A DNA stretch of 64,000 bases from Salinisphaera sp. LB1 (lineage in GTDB: Bacteria > Pseudomonadota > Gammaproteobacteria > Nevskiales > Salinisphaeraceae): contig NZ_CP029488.1 in NCBI RefSeq assembly GCF_003177035.1, positions 3,788,501 through 3,852,500 of the forward strand, read 5' to 3'. How positions within the stretch are numbered: the first letter of the stretch is position 1; every line of letters begins with the position of its first letter. Both the position numbers and the translations under genes were made by a program. Shown here in pieces: positions 58,794 through 64,000 of the stretch. Below the pieces are notes generated by a model. That model had not been told where the DNA came from, searched no databases, and was given only the letters and a program-made list of their open reading frames with translations.

Positions 58794-59333
58794 TTAGGCC
58801 GCCTTTCTCTCGTCATCAAGTAATCCCGCTCTCGCATTTGTCCATGCGTGTTCGATTCCATATGCCTGAACTTTCGCCCGATCATGAACGCGTGCGGCCT
58901 CTCGTGGATCGTGATACGTCCCGAGATTGATAAGTTTTTTATCCACGAAAACATAGGCATACCACTTTCTCGACATCTTGTGCCATGAGACACCGATAAA
59001 CCCAGACGTGTTATTTGAATACTGTCGTCGGCGTCTGCGTGCCAGTGTCCGCGTGACCAATCGCAGATTGTTGATCGAGTCGTCGGTATCGTCGGCGTTG
59101 ATGTGCTGCACGACCATCCACGGCTCGATATCACCGTGATACATCGCATAGATCACACGACCGCGCGCAACGTGCCTGCCCTCATGGTGTATTGCCATCC
59201 GACCGTTACCGACATCGTAGGCGCATTCTTTAAGACGGCCGCTTTTCAGGCGACGATAAATTTTCCCGTCGTCAAAATCCGCTAGAAATTTTTCTTTTAA
59301 TTTCTTAGAATTTAGCTTTCTTTTGTTTTTCAT
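58794..59333 (-). CDS. HNH nuclease with AP2 DNA-binding domain
   Basis: 179 residues from ATG 59333 (MKNKRKLNSKKLKEKF). HNH-like core with VVQHINADDTDDSINNLRLV (central), then an AP2/ERF domain SGFIGVSWHKMSRKWYAYV followed by KLINLGTYHDPREAARVHDRA. This is the typical make-up of free-standing phage homing-type nucleases. The long in-frame extension to 59558 is antisense-like. Downstream of the Rha/ANT gene. Confidence 0.85.
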   Translation of the reverse strand: MKNKRKLNSKKLKEKFLADFDDGKIYRRLKSGRLKECAYDVGNGRMAIHHEGRHVARGRVIYAMYHGDIEPWMVVQHINADDTDDSINNLRLVTRTLARRRRRQYSNNTSGFIGVSWHKMSRKWYAYVFVDKKLINLGTYHDPREAARVHDRAKVQAYGIEHAWTNARAGLLDDERKAA

Positions 59334-59392
59334 TTTTGTTATAATCCGTGTTGTTGATAGTGCTGCTCGGTTCAATTTTGGATCGGGCTTTT

Positions 59393-60118
59393 TTATTGTG
59401 CGTTCAACGCGCGTTGTAGTTTTGCAAGACCTTTGCCCGTTACCATCGTTACGATGGATTCGCAGAGTTGATCGCCTTTGCGGAAACTTGAAATTTTGTA
59501 GTCTAGATATTTCAATTCGATCTTTTTTTGAAATGGTTGGTTGTACTGGTTGACCCATCCATGATCGCGAAGGAATTTGAACAACCGATTTCGGCCTGTG
59601 CCTAGCACCTGTGCGGCCTGTCTGACCGTCAACAGATCGTCACTGGCGATGACACTGCGGGCAATCTCGATCGCAGGTTTTGCACGTTCCAGCGTGTCCG
59701 ATAGATGACGATTCCTGTCCTCTAGCTCTAGGCGTCTCTGCTCGGAGTCCATCGCCAGCCGTAGGATGTCCATACGGGACAGACTGGAAGCGTCATAGTG
59801 TGTATGCGCTGCGAGTTGATCGCGCATCCGATAGAACTCGCCGACTAGACGTTTTTTGAACTCGCGCACGATGTCGTTATTGCGCATGTATGACAGGATC
59901 AATGTCGCCTGTGGCTCGTTCAAAACTGCGTATTCTGTCGGTCTACCGGCACCGCTTGAATTCTGGATTTCAAATCTAGAATTGCCGAACTCATTGATAT
60001 CGCTCGCGTATTCCCGAACTAGCTTAATGATGCTCGAATGGTCTTTCCGTACACCCTCGGCTAGCGCCAGTGACGTTGTGACGGGTTCGCTCTGATTGTT
60101 GATAGTGACTAAGTTCAT
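59393..60118 (-). CDS. Phage regulatory protein, Rha + ANT (KilA-C) domains
   Basis: 241 residues. Rha domain 1-100 (VTTSLALAEGVRKDHSSIIKL, RPTEYAVLNEPQATLILSYMRN); ANT/KilA-C domain ~120-235 with LTVRQAAQVLGTGRNRLFKFL. Such proteins act as antirepressors or interfere with growth in strains lacking IHF. Second gene after the AlpA-like gene on the same strand. Confidence 0.85.
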   Translation of the reverse strand: MNLVTINNQSEPVTTSLALAEGVRKDHSSIIKLVREYASDINEFGNSRFEIQNSSGAGRPTEYAVLNEPQATLILSYMRNNDIVREFKKRLVGEFYRMRDQLAAHTHYDASSLSRMDILRLAMDSEQRRLELEDRNRHLSDTLERAKPAIEIARSVIASDDLLTVRQAAQVLGTGRNRLFKFLRDHGWVNQYNQPFQKKIELKYLDYKISSFRKGDQLCESIVTMVTGKGLAKLQRALNAQ

Positions 60119-60155
60119 TCTTGTTATTTTCCGTTTTTATTGTTGTGGTGGATGA

Positions 60156-60347
60156 TTACTGGTTTGAGTACAGCCAGTCGTATACGGCCCGCTTGTCGAA
60201 CAACAAGGGCCGCTTGCAGCCATTCAGCGGCTTCGGGAAGCCCTCGCGATACTGCACATGATTCAATACCGTTTTGCGTTTGACTCGCATGATTTCGGCA
60301 ACGTCATCGGCGGTTACGATTTCAGGTGGTTGAAAATTGTCTGACAT
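60156..60347 (-). CDS. AlpA/excisionase-like DNA-binding protein
   Basis: 63 residues: EIVTADDVAEIMRVKRKTVLNHVQ, then FPKPLNGCKRPLLFDKRAVYDWL, a winged-helix MerR/excisionase fold. Could be the Xis of the integrase at the window edge or a regulator of it. First gene of the AlpA-Rha-HNH unit, with a TAAATA motif about 50 nt upstream. Confidence 0.75.
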   Translation of the reverse strand: MSDNFQPPEIVTADDVAEIMRVKRKTVLNHVQYREGFPKPLNGCKRPLLFDKRAVYDWLYSNQ

Positions 60348-60396
60348 GGTTGTTGATCCCTATGGTTAATGATCGGCCAATTCCGATCTACACCAC

Positions 60397-60403
60397 TATT
60401 TAG
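60397..60403 (-). promoter_or_regulatory. TAAATA motif upstream of the AlpA-like gene
   Basis: TTCC-CTAAATA on the minus strand, 50 nt before ATG 60347; back-to-back with the sigma-70 promoter at 60425-60453. Confidence 0.45.
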
Positions 60404-60424
60404 GGAATAAAATTTCGCAAACGA

Positions 60425-60453
60425 TTGACAGGATCGACAACACGAACTACATT
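60425..60453 (+). promoter_or_regulatory. Sigma-70 promoter of the HTH gene
   Basis: TTGACA (60425-60430), 17-bp spacer, TACATT (60448-60453), 39 bp before ATG 60492. Clearest host-type promoter in the prophage. Confidence 0.7.
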
Positions 60454-60491
60454 CGCGATTCAGTTCGAATTCAAAACAAACGGAGTGTGAT

Positions 60492-60929
60492 ATGGGCGCA
60501 CGAGACTATGACGATCAACAGCGGATCGAAATTGTTAGAGAGTTAGAAGCCGGCATGACTAACAAGGATGCCGCCGAGAAATACGGTGTGAGCGCTGCAA
60601 CGCTTTCTAGCTGGCGCACCAAATATGGCACTGGTGCGAGTGCGGCACAGACTGGCATCGATGGCGCGACGAAGATGCAGCACGTCATCGCCTACTCTGG
60701 CCTGTCCGATAGCAAGGCGGACACCTACCTGTCCGAACACGACATCACCGCTAGTCAGGTGAACGAATGGCGCACACAGGCTGAAAACGCCCTCGACGGC
60801 AAATTCGCGGGTGATTCGGACGATCCGATTCGAGACATTCGAGCGTTGCTGAATCAGGTTCAGAAAGAGCAAACGCAGACTCAGAAATTTATCGACGACA
60901 TCGCGAATATGGCGAGTCGCAGCCGATAG
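60492..60929 (+). CDS. Small HTH protein, transposase-A/terminase-small-like
   Basis: 145 residues. N-terminal HTH of the IS3-OrfA type (QQRIEIVRELEAGMTN, KDAAEKYGVSAATLSSWR), then a second helical repeat (VIAYSGLSDSKADTYLSEH, DITASQVNEWR) and a coiled C-terminus. No transposase partner is nearby. With its own sigma-70 promoter and GGAG site it is expected to be expressed in the lysogen; a regulatory role is inferred. A terminator follows. Confidence 0.65.
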   Translation: MGARDYDDQQRIEIVRELEAGMTNKDAAEKYGVSAATLSSWRTKYGTGASAAQTGIDGATKMQHVIAYSGLSDSKADTYLSEHDITASQVNEWRTQAENALDGKFAGDSDDPIRDIRALLNQVQKEQTQTQKFIDDIANMASRSR

Positions 60930-60952
60930 GCCAATCGAAAGCCGATCGAGAC

Positions 60953-60978
60953 AAAGCCCGCATTGCGCGGGCTTTTTT
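60953..60978 (+). terminator. Terminator after the HTH gene
   Basis: AAAGCCCGC/GCGGGCTTT stem with a 5-nt loop, followed by T. Confidence 0.88.
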
Positions 60979-60986
60979 ATGGCTAC

Positions 60987-61424
60987 CTAATAAGTACGAT
61001 GCACAGTTATTCCGAAAGCTTCCGCCACTTCGGCAAGGTCTCTGTCCCCGGTTGCCAAACCGTAACCGTCCCTATAAGCCGCTTCGGCGATCAACGCATC
61101 CTTCAAGTTATTGTGATGCACCTTTTTACTGTTCAGCGCGCGGCGCATATCTTCAGCGACTATGCGTTGATCTTCACTAGCCCAGATGCCTTGACCAAAA
61201 CCGGCCCCATCAGTATCCCAAGCAAATACCGGCGGGCTGTGATCCGAACCGCTATAATGTAGAACCGATAAAAGAGCAAGTCGGCGCTCATTATCGGGAG
61301 TCTTCAAAAGCTCTTGCTGCTGTATATCCGTTACAGCGAAATCCAAATCCGGCGAAATGGAATTCAACGTGATTGATCCGTCAAGTACGTGATTGAATAC
61401 GTTCGTGTCTAGCAAGTATTTCAT
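60987..61424 (-). CDS. PIN-domain ribonuclease toxin, VapC-like
   Basis: 145 residues from ATG 61424, which has AAGGAG upstream. Begins MKYLLDTNVFNHVLDG. Acidic catalytic set appears complete: Asp6, Glu38, Asp109 (NNLKDALIAEA) and Asp127 (TGDRDL). By family it cleaves specific RNAs. No VapB-like protein antitoxin gene adjoins it. Upstream is a structured RNA with its own terminator (61486-61626). Moron-like position near the integrase. Confidence 0.78.
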   Translation of the reverse strand: MKYLLDTNVFNHVLDGSITLNSISPDLDFAVTDIQQQELLKTPDNERRLALLSVLHYSGSDHSPPVFAWDTDGAGFGQGIWASEDQRIVAEDMRRALNSKKVHHNNLKDALIAEAAYRDGYGLATGDRDLAEVAEAFGITVHRTY

Positions 61425-61485
61425 TATTACTCCTTTGTCTGCTAGCCGTATTTTAACCTGATTGACACATCGAGTGCGTAGACAC

Positions 61486-61626
61486 AAAAAAGCCCCTTGG
61501 TATGGCGACCCAAGGGGCTTACGCGAGAACGGGTCAACTCGCGTTGGTGGCGGCACGGTAGACACCGCCACTACTATCAACAATAACTCAAGCGAACGCC
61601 TTTCTTTTCGTTCTTAGTGGCGATCA
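61486..61626 (-). ncRNA. Three-hairpin RNA with terminator upstream of the PIN toxin
   Basis: Read on the minus strand: hairpin GTGGCGG/CCGCCAC (61571-61547), hairpin ACGCGAG/CTCGCGT (61544-61521), then terminator hairpin AAGCCCCTTGG/CCAAGGGGCTT (61520-61490) and six T. A CTAAATA motif at 61633-61639 stands just upstream. No frame longer than 16 codons lies within. Type III toxin-antitoxin loci have RNA, terminator and toxin gene in this order. The 5' end is approximate. Confidence 0.5.
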
Positions 61627-61632
61627 CAGGGG

Positions 61633-61668
61633 TATTTAGTACGCTAGAAATTGCCAAAACGATAAATA
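61633..61668. promoter_or_regulatory. Divergent pair of TAAATA motifs
   Basis: Minus-strand GTA-CTAAATA (61633-61639) reads toward the three-hairpin RNA, and plus-strand AAAAC-GATAAATA (61661-61668) reads toward 61739-62318. Confidence 0.5.
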
Positions 61669-61738
61669 TACCAAACATAATAATAACAATAACATTGCGA
61701 CTTCCACCCTTCGTGGTCGCGATCAAAATTCGAAACAA

Positions 61739-61816
61739 ATGCTTGACTATTCACATATAACACCCGACAACAATTTTCCGAGACGTAGACATAGGGCGAA
61801 CCGCCATGGCAATTGA
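61739..61816 (+). CDS. Possible leader peptide (25 aa)
   Basis: ATG 61739 to TGA 61816, basic (PRRRHRANRHGN at the end). It overlaps the start of the next gene by 11 nt, which could couple their translation. Weak ribosome-binding site. Confidence 0.25.
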   Translation: MLDYSHITPDNNFPRRRHRANRHGN

Positions 61817-62318
61817 CGATGGCATGCCCGCACAAGACCGATTTTTTCAGAATCGAATAGTTCAATTGCTCGGCGCAGCGATTTTCTTGATTGGTGTTAC
61901 TGTTGTCGGAAATGTGATTGATAGTAAATGGATAGGTTTTAACAGCGATGCTCGAATTCGCGAACGCCAGCTAAACAAGATCGCGAATCGTCTGGATCAA
62001 ATTTCGCGAATCCAACGAGACCAAGCAACGTCAATCGCAGATCGAATGCCAACAGATGTCGCCAGCGAGAAATTCGGACGAGTGAACGACCATTTAAAAA
62101 CAAATGACGGGCGGATCGGGATACTGCGTGGCGACATCAACGTAAATCGCAATCTAATACAAACGTATATGCTCGACAAAACGTCGGCATATCAATTTGA
62201 TGCTCTACCGAATCAATATGATGCAGTTTATCCGCTGACCGATCCGGGCAAGCCTTCGCCGAAACCAGCATGTCCAGATGACACCCGATACGTTCTGAAC
62301 TCTCGCGCGAATTATTGA
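61806..62318 (+). CDS. Membrane-anchored coiled-coil protein, unknown
   Basis: 170 residues. One transmembrane segment at ~20-38 (LLGAAIFLIGVTVVGNVI), then a helical/coiled region to ~120 (RERQLNKIANRLDQISRIQR) and a Pro-rich end. Topology resembles i-spanins, but no partner o-spanin was found. Unrecognised. Confidence 0.55.
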   Translation: MAIDDGMPAQDRFFQNRIVQLLGAAIFLIGVTVVGNVIDSKWIGFNSDARIRERQLNKIANRLDQISRIQRDQATSIADRMPTDVASEKFGRVNDHLKTNDGRIGILRGDINVNRNLIQTYMLDKTSAYQFDALPNQYDAVYPLTDPGKPSPKPACPDDTRYVLNSRANY

Positions 62319-62347
62319 GTGTAGTATAATTTTTCGCTGAATATTTA

Positions 62348-62623
62348 ATGCTGACAAACGGAATGGCCTTTACAATTCAACTCGGTATCAGCCTTGCGCT
62401 TGTTTATATCGCTAGTCGGTCCAAGAGTCGCGGCTTACACGAATATATAACAGCGCTTTTTGGTTACACTACAGCCGTCGCTCTGCTTGTGTTCACAGCA
62501 ACATCGCCGTTCCAATTTTTGTCCACTGTCTCGACTACCGCTTTCAGCGTATTTTCATTCTGTCTGATTGTGGTTCTGACTCGCGACTTTGAGCGAGTAT
62601 TAAGCGATACTTCTGACGATTAG
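62348..62623 (+). CDS. Small multi-spanning membrane protein
   Basis: 91 residues with about three hydrophobic segments (FTIQLGISLALVYIAS, LFGYTTAVALLVF, STTAFSVFSFCLIVVLT) and an acidic end. Start either ATG 62348 or ATG 62363. Holin-like in size; no family recognised. Confidence 0.5.
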   Translation: MLTNGMAFTIQLGISLALVYIASRSKSRGLHEYITALFGYTTAVALLVFTATSPFQFLSTVSTTAFSVFSFCLIVVLTRDFERVLSDTSDD

Positions 62624-62638
62624 CCGCCACCATATCCG

Positions 62639-62827
62639 TTAGAGATAACGGCGCGCTATCCATTGTTCGGCTTCCTTGACACACCACCCGAGCACGACGC
62701 CTAGCGGGACGATGACATCGGCGGGAAGGTGAACGCCGACAAGGTTTAACGACCACACGCCTAGCTCTGCGAGAGCAACACCCACGCTCGGCGCAATGGC
62801 CTTCCTACCTGCCTGCTGTAGCTTCAT
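62639..62827 (-). CDS. Holin-like small membrane protein
   Basis: 62 residues: basic start KLQQAGRKA, hydrophobic LAELGVWSLNLVGVHL and VIVPLGVVLGWCV, charged end KEAEQWIARRYL. The pattern is that of short two-segment holins, but assignment is uncertain. It overlaps the upstream gene by 23 nt and may be cotranscribed with it. Confidence 0.45.
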   Translation of the reverse strand: MKLQQAGRKAIAPSVGVALAELGVWSLNLVGVHLPADVIVPLGVVLGWCVKEAEQWIARRYL

Positions 62828-63041
62828 CCTCTGATCCGACTGTGTATATCAGTCGATATTTATTGTCCTGAACAAACCCCTTCACGTTCACCCGTTCGAG
62901 TTTTTGCACCTGTGGTGCGGTGTCTGTGGTGTATATGTCATCGATCTGATGCTGTAGATGGATGTTATAGGCCGACTGGCCAATGAATGACCCAGCGAGC
63001 GATAGAACGCTGAATGCGATGAATCGTTTGACGTTTACCAT
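62805..63041 (-). CDS. Small exported or membrane-anchored protein
   Basis: 78 residues from ATG 63041 (CGGGAA upstream), with an N-terminal hydrophobic segment (FIAFSVLSLAGSFIG) then a hydrophilic domain (QVQKLERVNVKGFVQDNKYR). Together with the holin-like gene it may form an unrecognised lysis pair. Start 63068 would add nine residues. Confidence 0.5.
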   Translation of the reverse strand: MVNVKRFIAFSVLSLAGSFIGQSAYNIHLQHQIDDIYTTDTAPQVQKLERVNVKGFVQDNKYRLIYTVGSEDEATAGR

Positions 63042-63155
63042 GTGTATTCCCGTTTTTTTGTTGCGCATGTTGAACGAGAATTAGCTTTGTCTGGTGATTT
63101 GAATCGCACCGCCATGCTATCAAGTGCCCAGAAGCAAATTCCCGTTCCTACATAT

Positions 63156-63162
63156 ATTTAGA
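63156..63162 (-). promoter_or_regulatory. TAAATA motif, minus strand
   Basis: AATT-CTAAATA reading toward the 63041 gene, but about 115 nt away, farther than other copies. Confidence 0.35.
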
Positions 63163-63198
63163 ATTTTTCCTTTTTTAACGACACGTCGTTCCCTAAAA

Positions 63199-63205
63199 CT
63201 AAATA
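63199..63205 (+). promoter_or_regulatory. TAAATA motif, plus strand
   Basis: TAAAA-CTAAATA reading toward ATG 63275, about 70 nt away. With 63156-63162 it forms a third divergent pair. Apart from these, 63069-63274 holds nothing recognised. Confidence 0.4.
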
Positions 63206-63274
63206 ATTGCGTCACGTTGACACCGATATTCGATCGTCTAATGTGACGACATAAACAAAAACGGGAATAGAAAA

Positions 63275-63688
63275 ATGAATTGGAAAATTAAGCTAATAAT
63301 CGGCGGTGTCGTTGCGTTCTTCGCTCTTGCGCTGATAAGTAATATAGTGGTTCCTCAGTCGTATATCGACCAACAAAAAAATGAAGCCAAGGCGAAGGCC
63401 GAAAAGATTGCGGCTAAAAAGAAAGCCAAGGCGGATGCAATCGAGAGTAAATGCGAAGGTCTAAAACCTTGGGCTAAAAACGTCGCCACGCTACGCGTTA
63501 AGGGCGTGTCTCGATCGTATGTTGATCGGTACATCGATACCAAGATGCATGACATCAACTATCGACGCGCACACACAATCGTACATTGGGTTTATCTCGA
63601 ACCGCTTCAAATAGTTGCGCAATATCCCGATCGCTTCGCATCCGATTTTATGGACATGGGCAAGCTCGATGTTCATCTAAATGGATGA
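63275..63688 (+). CDS. Membrane-anchored protein, unknown
   Basis: 137 residues. Transmembrane segment at ~6-25 (LIIGGVVAFFALALISNIVV), a Lys/Ala-rich coiled region ~30-58 (EAKAKAEKIAAKKKAKADA), then a folded domain with one Cys. GGGAATAG stands upstream. Not recognised. A terminator separates it from the convergent integrase. Confidence 0.6.
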   Translation: MNWKIKLIIGGVVAFFALALISNIVVPQSYIDQQKNEAKAKAEKIAAKKKAKADAIESKCEGLKPWAKNVATLRVKGVSRSYVDRYIDTKMHDINYRRAHTIVHWVYLEPLQIVAQYPDRFASDFMDMGKLDVHLNG

Positions 63689-63710
63689 CTAGCCCTGTTT
63701 TCCAGCAATA

Positions 63711-63740
63711 AAAAAGCCCGGCATCGACCGGGCTTTATTT
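63711..63740. terminator. Bidirectional terminator between 63275-63688 and the integrase
   Basis: AAAGCCCGG/CCGGGCTTT 9-bp stem, 6-nt loop, A-run to the left and TTTATTT to the right. Confidence 0.9.
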
Positions 63741-63757
63741 CGTCTTGAATCAGTGAA

Positions 63758-64000
63758 TCAATCTAATTCTGATGCGATATCGGACATCGATTTTCGATAA
63801 TAACCTTGCAGTATCTTCAAATCGCGATGGCCTGAAATGCGCGCTAATGTGTTGATCGGCAGTTTATGGGCAAGGTCGGTGATCGCTGTTGCTCGCGAAT
63901 CATGGAATCGAATGTGATTAAGCCCGGCCTCGATTTTCAACCGCATGAACGTCACCGACAGGCTATCGCGATCGACCGGAAACGGCTTTGGGTTTGCACT
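63758..64000 (-). CDS. int: Tyrosine-recombinase integrase (partial, N-terminus outside window)
   Basis: The frame is open from the right edge down to TAG/TAA at 63758. The C-terminal ~80 residues hold three catalytic signatures of the family: HDSR (His-x-x-Arg), GHRDL (second His) and GYYR (nucleophile Tyr). It should recombine attP with the tRNA-Leu 3' end. Int reads away from the right edge toward the phage interior, so attR probably lies just beyond its missing 5' end. Confidence 0.9.
   Translation of the reverse strand, partial: SANPKPFPVDRDSLSVTFMRLKIEAGLNHIRFHDSRATAITDLAHKLPINTLARISGHRDLKILQGYYRKSMSDIASELD

Larger units (their letters stand above)
29486..64000. mobile_element. Tailed-phage prophage (right end outside window)
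   Basis: Sharp change from GC-rich host DNA to AT-richer DNA at the tRNA-Leu 3' end. Contents are ordered terminase, portal, HK97 protease and capsid, lambda-like tail module and a tyrosine integrase at the far end. The morphology is predicted to be that of a siphovirus with a long non-contractile tail: a single tube protein, a G/GT pair and a tape measure, and no sheath gene. Portal disruption by IS21 makes it defective. The attR copy of the tRNA end should lie just past 64000. No replication, CI-type repressor or endolysin gene was recognised. Confidence 0.93.

Noticed and set aside
60492-60929. IS3-family OrfA and hence a transposon remnant
   Set aside because: There is no OrfB, no terminal inverted repeats, and it has its own promoter and terminator, so a phage regulatory gene is more likely.

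Overview
The window is a chromosomal segment of a high-GC gammaproteobacterium carrying a lower-GC tailed-phage prophage. Bases 1-29400 are GC-rich housekeeping DNA with typical gammaproteobacterial neighbourhoods: ffh beside ypjD and yfjD, rpsP-rimM-trmD-rplS, and rlmB-rpsF-rpsR-rplI-dnaB-alr-radA. Acidic low-complexity tails on ribosomal proteins L9 and S16 would suit a salt-adapted lineage such as Salinisphaeraceae. That placement is inference only.

Host part (1-29485). In order: the end of a Mn-type superoxide dismutase gene; argF; an ergothioneine locus (egtD divergent from egtC-egtB, then a convergent PLP C-S lyase of the MetC family); a glycerophosphodiester phosphodiesterase; a glutathionyl-hydroquinone reductase; sppA; trxB; a lipoprotein with an NlpC/P60 fold whose catalytic Cys and His are replaced; rplS-trmD; an IS481-family insertion; rimM-rpsP; ffh; ypjD-yfjD; radA; an alpha/beta hydrolase; alr; dnaB; rplI-rpsR-rpsF; rlmB; an OmpA-type lipoprotein; rnr; and tRNA-Leu(CAG). 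The IS481 element lies exactly at the rimM stop codon, with a 6-bp CCTAGA duplication, and splits the rpsP-rimM-trmD-rplS operon.

Prophage (29486 to beyond 64000). It abuts the 3' end of tRNA-Leu, and its tyrosine integrase is cut by the right edge of the window. Virion genes run right to left from 56026 to 30164: unknown structural-like proteins, HNH endonuclease, small and large terminase, portal, HK97 protease and capsid, connectors, tail tube, a G/GT frameshift pair, tape measure, lambda M-, L- and K-like tail proteins, a giant J-like tip protein and two small distal proteins. An IS21-family element (45614-48057, 5-bp duplication AACAG) interrupts the portal gene, so the prophage as it stands should not make infectious particles. 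The right part (56116-63700) holds an AlpA/Xis-like protein, a Rha/ANT regulator, an AP2-HNH nuclease, a small HTH protein behind a clear sigma-70 promoter, a PIN-domain toxin, membrane proteins and many unknowns. No replication initiator, CI-like repressor or endolysin is recognisable.

Most unusual signals. (1) A recurrent motif close to AAAWCRMTAAATA, like T4 late promoters, stands 25-55 nt upstream of at least twelve phage genes on both strands, in two cases directly after a rho-independent terminator. (2) An orphan PIN toxin gene lies just downstream of a compact three-hairpin RNA that has that motif at its 5' side and a terminator at its 3' side, a layout like type III toxin-antitoxin loci. 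(3) A structural-like protein has eight repeats at an almost exact 22-residue period. (4) There are structured non-coding stretches at 29679-29747 and 57083-57198.
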